Origin: Bog-105 sp965277855 | Lineage (GTDB): Bacteria > Acidobacteriota > Terriglobia > Bryobacterales > Bryobacteraceae | DNA: 64,000 bases | Direction: 5' to 3' | Assembly: GCA_965277855.1 (NCBI GenBank) | Contig: OZ255847.1 | Span: 3,906,001 to 3,970,000, forward strand | Shown here: positions 44,986 to 53,089 of the stretch, one piece after another | Position numbering within the stretch: position 1 is the stretch's first letter | How the letters are laid out: each line of letters starts with the position of its first letter | Program-made: the position numbers and the translations under genes | Notes under the pieces: model-generated | Database searches by the model: none | What the model saw: only the letters and a program-made list of their open reading frames with translations | Told to the model about the DNA's origin: nothing

Positions 44986-46215
44986 TTATTGAGAAATGCG
45001 GGCTGCGCCTTTGCGTAGGGCGTTTTGTTTTTGCCGGGACTCGGAGGCTCGCAGGTTAGCTGCTTTGTCGAAGGCAATTTTTGCGCCGGCGGAGTCGCCT
45101 TGCCGGCGTAAGAGGAGGCCGAGCGTGTTGAAGGCTCCGGCGTCGGTGGGATCGAGTTCGGTGGAGTGGCGTAGGGCGTCTATTGCTCCGCGGACGTCGC
45201 CTTTTTCTTTTAACTGCATACCAAGCTGGAACCAGGCGTCGCTGTAACTCGGGTTGTGGTGGGTGGCGCCGCGGAACTGGTCGATGGCCTTGTCGGGATC
45301 GCCGGCGTCGACGTAAACTAAGCCGAGTAAATAGTGCGCTTCGGGGAGGGTGGGATCGAGAGTTACAGTTTTCTCGAACTCGGAGCGGGCGTGGGTGAGG
45401 TCGTCGGTTTGTTTGTAGGCGACGCCGAGATCGTAGTGAGCATCGGCGGCGTCGGGATGAGCGGCGGTGACTTTCGCGAGCTGGGTGATCGCCTCCTGAT
45501 ATTTGCCGGCTCCAATGAGGGCATAGCCGACGTTGACCTGGACGTGATAATTGTGCGGATCGGCGGCGAGTATTTTGCGGTATTCGGCGAGACCGGCAGC
45601 GGGATCGCCGGAATCGACGAGTACAGTGGCGTAACTGTTGCGGGCCGAGTTGTCGTTGGGCGTTAAGAGAAGTGCCTGCTGATAGGCGCGGCGGGCGGCA
45701 GGCCACCGTTTCTGACGCTGTGCGGCACTGCCGAGCGCGATCCAAATCGCGGGGTTGTTGGGCACGAGAGTGGCGGCTTTCTGCAGAGCGGGGATGGCTT
45801 CGGGGTCGCGGTGCAGATCAGAGTAGGCGGTGCCGAGGCGGAACAGGTATTCGCCATTGGCTGGTGCGAGGGACGCGGCTTTCTGGAGAGCTTGGAGGGC
45901 TTTTTCACGGTCATTCTGGAGCCAGGAAGCAGCGCCGAGATGGTACCAAGCCTGAGCTAGTCTGGGATCGAGTTGGGTGGCTTTTTGAAAGTGCGGAATG
46001 GCTTCCGGCGTGCGATGGGCGGCGGCAAGGAGGAATCCAAGATTGTCCTGATAGGTGGCCGAGGCGGGCACTTGTGCAACGAGTTCCTGATAAGCGGCGA
46101 GCGCGCCATTGGTGTCTTTGGCGGCCCATGCCTGGCGGGCTTGCTCTTCCAACTGCGGGACGGATTGGGCGGCGAGAAAGAGGGCCAGGCAGAGGGAGAC
46201 TGCGGGTACCGGCAC
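44986..46215 (-). CDS. Secreted TPR-repeat protein
   Basis: A 409-residue protein. GTG start at 46215 overlaps the stop of the zinc-ribbon gene (TAGTG) and opens a signal peptide (MPVPAVSLCLALFLAAQS). The rest is about eleven TPR repeats, for example AYQELVAQVPASATYQDNLG, AWYHLGAASWLQNDREKAL and AHYDLGVAYKQTDDLTHARSEF. TPR arrays bind other proteins; partner unknown. Upstream and coupled is a zinc-ribbon membrane protein, so both may belong to one envelope process. The + strand here is G-rich, opposite to the left half of the window. Confidence 0.85.
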   Translation of the reverse strand: MPVPAVSLCLALFLAAQSVPQLEEQARQAWAAKDTNGALAAYQELVAQVPASATYQDNLGFLLAAAHRTPEAIPHFQKATQLDPRLAQAWYHLGAASWLQNDREKALQALQKAASLAPANGEYLFRLGTAYSDLHRDPEAIPALQKAATLVPNNPAIWIALGSAAQRQKRWPAARRAYQQALLLTPNDNSARNSYATVLVDSGDPAAGLAEYRKILAADPHNYHVQVNVGYALIGAGKYQEAITQLAKVTAAHPDAADAHYDLGVAYKQTDDLTHARSEFEKTVTLDPTLPEAHYLLGLVYVDAGDPDKAIDQFRGATHHNPSYSDAWFQLGMQLKEKGDVRGAIDALRHSTELDPTDAGAFNTLGLLLRRQGDSAGAKIAFDKAANLRASESRQKQNALRKGAARISQ

Positions 46216-46676
46216 TACAGCTGTTCCATGGTCGAACGAGCGGCGAGATCGCCGATGATAGGCAGACGCACCTGCTCCAGGTTGGCGGCTTTGACCAGCA
46301 GATAAATCCAGCAGACGAAAATAACGAATTTCAGAAGGCCGACGAAGGCATGTTCGGTGTGCCAGCCGGGCAGGCCGAGGATCAGGGTAGGCAGGGCGGA
46401 CGAGATGATGAGCCAGGCGACGAAGAGATAGAGAGACTGGAAGCCGTTGAAGCGGACCTTGATGTTTTGGCGGAAGCGCTGGGAGGCGAGGATGATGATG
46501 GCGGGAATCACGCCGAGCACCGGGATGTAGCACAGGATGGAGGCGGTGCGATCGGAGATACCGTCCAGGAAATCGGTAAACTGCGCCTGACCCGGGGCGA
46601 GCTGTTGCCGGCCGCAGTGGGAGCAGTAGGCTGCGCGGGAGTCTACGCTCGAACCGCAGTTGGTACAGAAGGGCAA
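46215..46676 (-). CDS. Zinc-ribbon membrane protein (DUF4870-like)
   Basis: A 153-residue protein with an N-terminal zinc ribbon FCTNCGSSVDSRAAYCSHCG (two CxxC pairs) and then three or four hydrophobic helices: ILCYIPVLGVIPAIIILAS, LYLFVAWLIISSALPTLIL and FVGLLKFVIFVCWIYLLV. The membrane part resembles DUF4870. Function unknown. It is translationally coupled to the TPR gene through a TAGTG junction. Confidence 0.82.
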   Translation of the reverse strand: MPFCTNCGSSVDSRAAYCSHCGRQQLAPGQAQFTDFLDGISDRTASILCYIPVLGVIPAIIILASQRFRQNIKVRFNGFQSLYLFVAWLIISSALPTLILGLPGWHTEHAFVGLLKFVIFVCWIYLLVKAANLEQVRLPIIGDLAARSTMEQL

Positions 46677-46768
46677 CGATTCATTCTCCTCATTCTTTAT
46701 ATTCGAGGGTACGCTAAAACGGGTGAAACAGTTCCGTGGGAAGTGGGCGCGTGGGGCCGGTCGAGAGA

Positions 46769-46975
46769 GTGGATAAGCCGGATGGCGGGTTGTGTGAGAG
46801 CTGTCGAAACCGGAAGGTGGTGGAGACGGATCGGGGGAATGTGTTTTACCGGTGTTTGCTGGCGGAGGTGGATGCGCGGTTTGCGAAGTATCCGCGGTTG
46901 CCGGTGCTGGTTTGTGCGGGGTGGAGGGGTGATGATCGTGCTGAGAAGGATCGATTCAGGAGCGCACGAAAGTGA
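46769..46975 (+). CDS. Small four-cysteine protein (putative metal-binding)
   Basis: A 68-residue protein (GTG start at 46769; GTGs at 46736 or 46751 are alternatives) with GGLCESCRNRKVV, RGNVFYRCLL, DARFAKYPRLPVLVCAGW. The CxxC...C...C pattern with the KYPRLPV motif recurs, as I recall, in short proteins of Acidobacteria; treat this as memory, not a search. Probably binds Zn or Fe. It is divergent from the zinc-ribbon gene. Its stop precedes the 10-bp-period repeat and the GxxExxY pseudogene. Confidence 0.65.
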   Translation: MDKPDGGLCESCRNRKVVETDRGNVFYRCLLAEVDARFAKYPRLPVLVCAGWRGDDRAEKDRFRSARK

Positions 46976-46976
46976 T

Positions 46977-47008
46977 TGGCCGCAGATGAACACAGATGAA
47001 CGCAGATC
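46977..47008 (+). repeat. 10-bp-period dispersed repeat
   Basis: TGGCCGCAGATGAACACAG followed by ATGAACGCAGAT; the unit CAGATGAACR recurs every 10 bases. Related copies in the window: 44932-44957, 52843-52869 (left flank of the IS110 element), its right flank near 54380-54390, 56637-56655 (weak) and 57043-57063. The repeat includes the start codon of the GxxExxY frame. Confidence 0.7.
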
Positions 47009-47373
47009 TTAACTCTTTGACTGAGCAGGTGATTGGCGCTGTCATTGAGGTTTCTAACGCTCTGGGCGCTGGATTTCTGGAGAAAGTTTGAGAGCGGGCG
47101 CTCCTTAAAGAACTCGCTCTTCGCGGTATTCGGGCTCGGCCGCAAGCCTCGTTTTCGGTTAGTTACAAAGGTTACTCGGTCGGAGAGTATTTCGCTGATA
47201 TTCTCGTCGAGGAGGAGCTCGTAGTCGAGCTTAAGTGTGTGGACCGCTTGGCCAACGAACATACGGCGCAATGCCTTAATTATCTGCGAGCCTCTGGCCG
47301 GACCCTCTGTCTGTTAATGAATTTTCAAAAGCCTAAAGTGGAGTGGAAGCGTATCGTCCATGGGGGGCGGTGA
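46996..47373 (+). pseudogene. GxxExxY protein gene with an in-frame stop
   Basis: From the ATG at 46996 the frame reads MNADLNSLTEQVIGAVIEVSNALGAGFLEKV, then TGA at 47089-47091, then ERALLKELALRGIRARP, SVSYKGYSVGEYFADILVEEELVVELKCVD and LNYLRASGRTLCLLMNFQ to a stop at 47371-47373. This is the 125-residue GxxExxY family (PD-(D/E)XK-like core in ADILVEEELVVELK). The stop falls exactly at the Tyr that names the family. The rest of the frame is well preserved, so the lesion looks recent or is a base-call problem. Confidence 0.85.
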
Positions 47374-47374
47374 C

Positions 47375-48187
47375 ATGTATTGGTTTTATGATCTGCCAAG
47401 CTGGCTGTCCGGTCTTCTGGTCGGGGCTTTTTTTATCGCTTTGGGTTTGATCGGGCTGTTTCCTACCCGCAACTGGGTGCGGAATTTGCACCGGGTTGGC
47501 CATTCGCACAACGACATTGTTGGCTTTTACCTGGCGGCGGTTACGGTGTTTTACGGCATCACACTTGGCTTGCTGGCGGTGGGGACATGGACGACGTATT
47601 CGGATGTGGAGACACGAGCCGAACAGGAGGCGATCGCGCTGGGGAGTTTATATCGCAGTGTGGGCAGTTATCCGTCGCCCTTGTGCGGCCAGTTGCAGCA
47701 GGATCTGCGCGAATATGTGCGGGAAGTGATCGATGTGGGCTGGCCGCAGCAGCGGCATGGAATTGTGCCGACGGGAGGGAGCAAGCGGCTGGCGAAGTTT
47801 CAGAATCACTTTTTGGAATTTGAGCCGAAGAGCGAGACGCAGAAGATCGTACACACCGATGCCTATGCGCAATTCAACACGCTGGTGGAGCGGCGGCGCG
47901 GGCGGCTGGATAGCGTGACGGCGGGGTTGCCGGGTCCGTTGTGGGCGATGGTGCTGATTGGCGCGTTTATCAGCATTGCGATGACCTGGTTTTTCGACAC
48001 GCCGAGCCGGGCCATGCATGCCTGGATGACGATTTTGCTTTCGGGATTGCTGGGATTGATGATTTTTCTGGTGGCGATTCTGGATAATCCATATCGGGGG
48101 AGTGTGAGCGTGAGTCCGGAGGCGCTGGAGCGGGTGTATGACCAGATTATGAAGCCAGGCGTGGGAACCGGCACCTGCATGCGCTAG
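47375..48187 (+). CDS. DUF4239 (bestrophin-like) membrane protein
   Basis: A 270-residue protein with helices at about 10-30 (LSGLLVGAFFIALGLIGLF), 45-75 (NDIVGFYLAAVTVFYGITLGLLAVG), 185-205 (LWAMVLIGAFISIAMTWFF) and 212-235 (AWMTILLSGLLGLMIFLVA). ATG at 47375, one base after the GxxExxY frame. The SRAEQEAxALxxLYRxxxxYP pattern (here TRAEQEAIALGSLYRSVGSYP) and DNPYRGSVSVSPEALE end are typical of DUF4239. Possibly a channel-like protein; no evidence in this window. Confidence 0.82.
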   Translation: MYWFYDLPSWLSGLLVGAFFIALGLIGLFPTRNWVRNLHRVGHSHNDIVGFYLAAVTVFYGITLGLLAVGTWTTYSDVETRAEQEAIALGSLYRSVGSYPSPLCGQLQQDLREYVREVIDVGWPQQRHGIVPTGGSKRLAKFQNHFLEFEPKSETQKIVHTDAYAQFNTLVERRRGRLDSVTAGLPGPLWAMVLIGAFISIAMTWFFDTPSRAMHAWMTILLSGLLGLMIFLVAILDNPYRGSVSVSPEALERVYDQIMKPGVGTGTCMR

Positions 48188-48191
48188 TCAG

Positions 48192-49028
48192 ATGACGGTT
48201 GCCGAATTTACCCCGCTGGTGTTGGGGGCGGCCCTGCTGGCGGGCTTTCTGGGATCGCTAACAGGTTTGGGCGGGGGAGTGATTGTGACACCGGTGCTGA
48301 CGTTATTCCTGCATGTCGATTTGCGCTACGCGATCGGGGCAAGCCTGGTCTCAGTGATCGCAACTTCGTCGGGAGCAGCGGCGGCCTATGTGCGGGAGGG
48401 CTTTTCGAATATCCGGATCGGGATGCTGCTCGAAATCGCGACTACGTTGGGAGCGCTGGTGGGCGCGTACCTGGGGACGCATGTTTCGACGCGTTTCTTG
48501 AGCATCGCGTTTGGGCTGCTGTTGCTGCAGGCGGCGTGGCAGACGGCGCGGGAACGAAAACCGGGAAAGCGCACCGTGCCGGAAGATCCGCTGGGCAAAA
48601 GATGGAAGCTCAATTCGCAATTCAACGCGGCCGAAGGCATGCAGCGGTATGTGGTGCATCGCGTGAAGACCGGGTTCAGCCTAATGTTTGGAGCGGGCAT
48701 CGCATCGGGTCTGCTGGGCATCGGGTCGGGATCGTTGAAAGTGATCGCGATGGACCAGGCGATGCAGTTGCCATTCAAGGTGTCGACGGCGACGAGTAAC
48801 TTCATGATCGGGGTGACGGCGGCGGCTAGCGCGAGTATTTATTTGAGCCGGGGCTATGTGAGTCCGGCGATTGCCATGCCGGTGATGCTGGGGGTGCTGG
48901 GCGGGTCGCTTTTAGGGACGCGCTACTTGAGCCGCCTTTCGGTGCCTTTGCTGCGGCGCGTGTTCGCGGTCGTAGTGGGGGTGATTGCCATTGAAATGAT
49001 TGTGAACGGGATTCGGGGCACGGTTTGA
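48192..49028 (+). CDS. TauE/SafE-family sulfite/organosulfonate exporter
   Basis: A 278-residue permease with about eight helices. GFLGSLTGLGGGVIVTPVLTL and, in the second half, GAGIASGLLGIGSGSLKVIAMD are the paired G-rich TauE motifs. It exports small sulfur-containing anions. It starts 4 bases after the DUF4239 stop and overlaps the DUF1634 gene by 4 nt, forming one operon. TauE next to DUF1634 is a common arrangement. Confidence 0.9.
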   Translation: MTVAEFTPLVLGAALLAGFLGSLTGLGGGVIVTPVLTLFLHVDLRYAIGASLVSVIATSSGAAAAYVREGFSNIRIGMLLEIATTLGALVGAYLGTHVSTRFLSIAFGLLLLQAAWQTARERKPGKRTVPEDPLGKRWKLNSQFNAAEGMQRYVVHRVKTGFSLMFGAGIASGLLGIGSGSLKVIAMDQAMQLPFKVSTATSNFMIGVTAAASASIYLSRGYVSPAIAMPVMLGVLGGSLLGTRYLSRLSVPLLRRVFAVVVGVIAIEMIVNGIRGTV

Positions 49029-49405
49029 AAGTCACGGACAGTTCGATTGAACGGAGCGTAAGCGTGTTGCTGATGGCGGGCGTGAGTTTGGCCGGTGCGG
49101 TGACTCTGCTCGGTGGCGTTTTGTTTCTGAGCAGGCACTGGAACGAACCGGTGAGCTATCAGGCTTTTCATAGCCAGCCGCGGGTGGACCGGATCATTCC
49201 CGAGATATTGCGAGGGGCTTGGCACGGGCGGGCGCGGTCGATTATTCAGTTCGGAATTCTTCTGCTGATTGCGACACCGGTAGCGCGGGTAGTGGTGTCG
49301 CTGGTGGGATTTGCCATGGAGCGGGACAGGGTGTTTGTGGTGATTACGGCGATTGTGCTGGCGGTTTTGGTGTATAGCCTGGTGAGCGGGGCGGTGACGA
49401 GTTAG
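49025..49405 (+). CDS. DUF1634 membrane protein
   Basis: A 126-residue, three-helix protein (VLLMAGVSLAGAVTLLGGVLF, RSIIQFGILLLIATPVARVVVSLVGF, VITAIVLAVLVYSLVSG). The PVARVxxSxxxFxxERD motif (TPVARVVVSLVGFAMERD) identifies DUF1634. It starts at a TTG that overlaps the TauE stop. Probably an accessory subunit of the exporter; exact role not known. The IS4 element lies 25 bases downstream. Confidence 0.88.
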   Translation: MKVTDSSIERSVSVLLMAGVSLAGAVTLLGGVLFLSRHWNEPVSYQAFHSQPRVDRIIPEILRGAWHGRARSIIQFGILLLIATPVARVVVSLVGFAMERDRVFVVITAIVLAVLVYSLVSGAVTS

Positions 49406-49430
49406 TCAGGCTGAATGGCAGGCTTTAGCC

Positions 49431-50801
49431 CAATGTCGTTTACTTAAGAACATCAGGTACGAGAAGTCCTGGAAGGACGACTCCAAGCAGCGCGGGGGTA
49501 GGATCTGGGTTTGGTTCGATAGGGGAGGATGTAATCGGTAGCGATTGAGATGATGCGGTCCCAGCAGGTCTGCCATTGTCGTGGGGTGCGCGCAGCGTTG
49601 AGGTCGGGCAGAAAGGTTTCGACGAGCGTGTAGACGTTGGTAAAACTGACGCGGCGCGGCGCCACCTGAGCCTTTTCGGCGGCCAGACAGATGACGGCGC
49701 GCACCAGATTGTAAGCGGCCAGAGCGAGGAAAAGCTCCTTTCCCAAGAGGTCGGCCGAACGGATCGAAAGTTGTTGCAGGCGAACGGTTTGCTTAATGGA
49801 GCGCAAATCGGTTTCCACGTTCCAGCGCCGGCGATAAAGGGCGCTGAGAGCCTCGGGCGGCAGATCGAGCGTCGTGAAGAAGTAAAGGAATGCCTCTTTG
49901 GACGAAGGATCCGCCGCTAGGCAAACGAGCCGCCCGGAGACGCTGGCCTGCTCCGGAACGGGACCGCCGCAGCGATCCAAGCGGGTGGGCCGCCAACAGA
50001 CAGTTTGTTCCGAGGGAGCGGTCAGCGGGGCACCGGCCAACGCTTCGGCGCGTAAGCGAGTCAAGCGCACCAAGGCGGGACGACGGTGTTGCGCGGCGGC
50101 CCAGGCTACCGCAAATACGCCAAAATTCCTGTCGCCCAGCACCACCGCCTGCTCCGGCAAATGCGGAATCGCTTCTAAAGCCAATTGTTGCTCGCTGACG
50201 GCTTCCGGGCCCTGATAAGGACCCCAATGGGGACGCAGCGCCAAGCCGGTTTGTACATCTTGCAACACCACCAGCCTTAGCATCGGCCAATGCGAGACGC
50301 CGTGCTGATTGCGTGAGGGCGGATAGGCGCTCACCAGATCGGGAGTATGCGGCAGCGTGAGGGTCGTTCCATCCAGCACGAAAATCGGGCGGTCCGGCAA
50401 GACCGGATTGCGCGGCAACCAGCCGCGCAGTTGTTCGACAATGCGGTCAAAGACTTCGATAGCCACCAGTGTGGGCAGCTTTTGCCGCGCCCGGCAATAG
50501 GCACCCGCGCGCGCCGAAATCCTCTGGAGTTCCCGCTGACCCTCCCGCTGGCTTTGCAGCAGTTGCTGAACGGCTTGGGTGAGGGTGCCTTTGGGCAGCA
50601 GACGTTGTAGGATCATCAGCCGGACCACGGTACCCAGTGTGTAGATCCTTTGACGGGAAAAGGCGGCCCCTGCCGGGCGCAACGCGCTCCACAACCGACG
50701 ATCGCCACTCAAACGTTCAAACAAATCTAAAACCAAACGGGGATGGGGAAGGCTCATCCCGAACATTTTCCTATCTTATTGTTCTTAAGTAAACGACATT
50801 G
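49431..50801 (-). mobile_element. IS4-family insertion sequence (about 1371 bp)
   Basis: Perfect inverted ends CAATGTCGTTTACTTAAG (49431 on the left; read inwards on the other strand at 50801 on the right), continuing to AACA. GGCTTTAGCC at 49421-49430 and GGCTTCAGCC at 50802-50811 flank it as a 10-bp direct repeat with one mismatch, within the 9-12 bp duplication range of IS4. The same end sequence occurs in small repeats at 56771-56978 and 58731-58912. One intact transposase gene is inside. Confidence 0.88.
49453..50766 (-). CDS. IS4-family transposase
   Basis: A 437-residue DDE enzyme. First Asp in IFVLDGTTLTLP, second in VVLGDRNFGV and the YREK signature YRRRWNVETDLRSIKQT. N-terminal helical region (RQRIYTLGTVVRLMILQRLLPKGTL) and late FLALAAYNLVRAVI are typical. 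Frame intact, ATG at 50766, so transposition may still occur. Ends of the element flank it closely (21 and 13 bases). Confidence 0.92.
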   Translation of the reverse strand: MFGMSLPHPRLVLDLFERLSGDRRLWSALRPAGAAFSRQRIYTLGTVVRLMILQRLLPKGTLTQAVQQLLQSQREGQRELQRISARAGAYCRARQKLPTLVAIEVFDRIVEQLRGWLPRNPVLPDRPIFVLDGTTLTLPHTPDLVSAYPPSRNQHGVSHWPMLRLVVLQDVQTGLALRPHWGPYQGPEAVSEQQLALEAIPHLPEQAVVLGDRNFGVFAVAWAAAQHRRPALVRLTRLRAEALAGAPLTAPSEQTVCWRPTRLDRCGGPVPEQASVSGRLVCLAADPSSKEAFLYFFTTLDLPPEALSALYRRRWNVETDLRSIKQTVRLQQLSIRSADLLGKELFLALAAYNLVRAVICLAAEKAQVAPRRVSFTNVYTLVETFLPDLNAARTPRQWQTCWDRIISIATDYILPYRTKPRSYPRAAWSRPSRTSRT

Positions 50802-50913
50802 GGCTTCAGCCTACCCTACTGGCTGCCTTATAGGTAAGAAGCTTGGCTTGCATACTATTGAGCCGGCTTATGAATGTTGTAGCCTTAAGATTGCTTCACT
50901 TTTCAAGTGACCT

Positions 50914-51807
50914 ATGGACAAAGGCTATTTTGTACTGGACTTCGCTCACTCGCTGCATGGCCCTGTTAAGCGTATCCAGATCAGTTATAAGACACTGGCT
51001 TATTCGGCCTGTCTGCTTGCCTCGATAGCACTGGTTCTGTTCGTGCTGTTTTCGAGCTACGTGTTGATGAGCTGGAAGGTGACGAATTACGAGCATATGC
51101 GGGCGGACCTGGATGGGCTGCGTACGCGCTATGTGGAGTTGCAGAAGCAGGCGCGGCAGAACAACCAGCAGATTGCGTCGCTTGAGACTTTGGCCGGGGA
51201 AGTGTCCGTGGCTTACGGCATCAATTCTTCGAGAGGCGATATGGACGGCGAGCCGATGGATGCGGATTCCGAGCCGAATTTACGGACGTCGCTCGAGCAG
51301 TATAACTTTTTGCAGTCGGCTTCGTTTTCGCAAATTTATCATCAGTACGCGTATCGCTGGCAGGCGCACAATGAGCCGAGCCTGTGGCCGCTGGTTGGTG
51401 CGCTGCGGAGTTCGTTCGGCGCCAGATCGGACCCGTTTTCCGGGGAGGGTGCGTTTCACACTGGACTAGATTTGCAGGCTCAACGAGGAACACCGGTACA
51501 TGTGACGGCGGATGGGGTGGTGCAGCGCGCGGGTTGGAGCGGCAAATTCGGGAAGCTCGTCGTGGTGGACCATGGCAATGGCATCGATACGTATTATGCG
51601 CATTTGTCGCAGTTTTCGGTAGTGCCGGGCCAGGAAGTGCGGCGGGGCGAGGTGATCGCGCTGTCGGGCAGTACGGGGCATGCGACCGGGCCGCATTTAC
51701 ATTACGAAGTTCGTCTGAGCGGGACGCCGGTGAATCCTTACCGGTATATGGGGAAGGCGCCGAACGCGCAAGGCTGGTCGGCTTCGCACGGCGACCTGGG
51801 TTTATAA
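50914..51807 (+). CDS. M23-family murein metallopeptidase with membrane anchor
   Basis: A 297-residue protein. One membrane helix (YSACLLASIALVLFVLFSSYVLM, about 29-51), a coiled-coil stretch (about 60-90, RADLDGLRTRYVELQKQARQNNQQI) and a C-terminal LytM/M23 domain with zinc ligands in GAFHTGLDLQ (HxxxD) and GPHLHYEV (HxH), plus SGSTGHATG before it. All ligands are present, so it should cut peptidoglycan crosslinks. Upstream 50812-50913 carries the probable promoter; nothing certain was read there. Confidence 0.92.
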   Translation: MDKGYFVLDFAHSLHGPVKRIQISYKTLAYSACLLASIALVLFVLFSSYVLMSWKVTNYEHMRADLDGLRTRYVELQKQARQNNQQIASLETLAGEVSVAYGINSSRGDMDGEPMDADSEPNLRTSLEQYNFLQSASFSQIYHQYAYRWQAHNEPSLWPLVGALRSSFGARSDPFSGEGAFHTGLDLQAQRGTPVHVTADGVVQRAGWSGKFGKLVVVDHGNGIDTYYAHLSQFSVVPGQEVRRGEVIALSGSTGHATGPHLHYEVRLSGTPVNPYRYMGKAPNAQGWSASHGDLGL

Positions 51808-51836
51808 GCCTCAAGTTATAAGCCGATACTGGAGTT

Positions 51837-52838
51837 GTGGGTCCCGCTATCACGCGCCGCAACGTTCTCGGGCTGCTGTTGACTGAGTTTGTGCGGTTCC
51901 CCGATCCGGCGACCGAGAATATAGTCGTCCGGCTCACTAGCCCCGCGTACACCAATCTTCTGCCGTCGGCGAGTAATCAATTCGTTTCGCTAAAGCCGCA
52001 TGTTCTCTATTTTTCATCGGACCGGGTGAATCGCCGGTTGCAGCCATTCGCAGTGGATTTGCGCACGGGCCTGGTGAAGCAAATAGGCGAAGCGGAAGCG
52101 CTCGATCCGTTGTCGTTGACGCTCGACGGGCAGTACCGGGCAGCGCTGTATTTCCTGGACGGCGGCACGTTGGTGTTGAGCCGGCCGAAACGCGACGTGC
52201 TGGCGCAGGATGTGTCGGCGTTTGGGGTGGGGAAGAACCGGGCGGAATTGTATGTAGTGTCGCGCGGCAATTTGCAGTTGCTGGGGAAGAGCGAAGGGAC
52301 ACCTGTAGCGGCGGATGCAGCGGGGCCTTGTCTGGTTCGTCCGGGGGCACGCGGCGGGTGTCTGTTCACGCGGTCGGAGGGCCGGGAGTTCTGGTATGCC
52401 GTGGCCGGCGGGAAAGCGGTGCGGCTGGCGCAGGGGGATATTGCGAGTCCGCGGTGGTCGGCGGATGGGGTGTCGTTGTTTTTTCTGCGGGACGTGCCGA
52501 AGAATAATGTGCTGGTTTCCGAGATTCACGAGGTGAAACCGGAAGAGGGCATGGAACGGTGTCTCTTTCGGACGAGCCAGTTCGCGACGTTTTCGACGAA
52601 CAGCGATGATTCAGTGTTTGTGGGGGCAAGCAAGAGCCGCGCGCAGCCGCATATTTTGCTGCTGCTGCGGGCTACGGGGCGGGAGTTTACGTTGTGCGAG
52701 CACCGGGCGACACAGGCCGCGAAAACGCAACCGGTTTTTGCGCCGGATAGCAGGCGGGTTTATTTCCAGAGTGACCGGGAAGGCAAGAGTGCGATTTATT
52801 CGGTGAATGTGGAGAAGTTGATTGAGCCTACAGAGTAA
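51837..52838 (+). CDS. WD40-like beta-propeller protein
   Basis: A 333-residue protein from a GTG at 51837 with GGAG just before. The N-terminus TRRNVLGLLLTEFVR resembles a short Tat-type signal (RRNVLG). The rest has propeller-like strands: HVLYFSSDRVNRRLQPFAVDLRTG, SPRWSADGVSLFFLRD and the TolB/PD40-like PVFAPDSRRVYFQSDREG. This suggests an oligogalacturonate-lyase-type or TolB-like propeller, without visible catalytic set. Ends five bases before the repeat where the IS110 element is inserted. Confidence 0.78.
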   Translation: MGPAITRRNVLGLLLTEFVRFPDPATENIVVRLTSPAYTNLLPSASNQFVSLKPHVLYFSSDRVNRRLQPFAVDLRTGLVKQIGEAEALDPLSLTLDGQYRAALYFLDGGTLVLSRPKRDVLAQDVSAFGVGKNRAELYVVSRGNLQLLGKSEGTPVAADAAGPCLVRPGARGGCLFTRSEGREFWYAVAGGKAVRLAQGDIASPRWSADGVSLFFLRDVPKNNVLVSEIHEVKPEEGMERCLFRTSQFATFSTNSDDSVFVGASKSRAQPHILLLLRATGREFTLCEHRATQAAKTQPVFAPDSRRVYFQSDREGKSAIYSVNVEKLIEPTE

Positions 52839-52904
52839 TAAGTTGGCCGCCGATAAACGCGGATGAACCACTGATGGCCTTCGGCCACCCTGGGGGATGA
52901 AAAC

Positions 52905-53089
52905 GGGCTTGAGAATTGGGGGAAAATGAATGGGCTGGAGCAGGTGAACCTTTCCGCGTAGTGGTGGTGAAAGCCCCGAAGATGAACCTGGTTCGGTCGG
53001 CGTGGAACGCACCCTGGAATGAGCTCAGGCTCGCAGAACAACTTGTGAACGGGTAGGCGCCGGCAAGCTTCAGCGAAAGGAGTTGGCCC
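52905..53089 (+). ncRNA. Candidate bridge RNA region of the IS110 element
   Basis: IS110 recombinases of the IS621 type use a bridge RNA made from the non-coding left end (established for IS621). This 185-base leader has matching features. A stem GGGCT/AGCCC (52932-52936 with 52972-52976) encloses a loop with AGGTGAACC (close to left target GGATGAACC) and CCTTTCCGCGT (10 of 11 against the reverse complement of right target ACGCGGATAGG). A second segment holds CAGAACAAC (53034-53042), identical to the element's own right-end junction at 54372-54380. GATGAACC also occurs at 52981-52988. RNA boundaries and fold are inferred by eye. Confidence 0.5.

Noticed and set aside
47089..47091. TGA in the GxxExxY frame as a recoded selenocysteine codon
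   Set aside because: The family has Tyr here, no SECIS-like hairpin was seen right after it, and no selenium genes are nearby.
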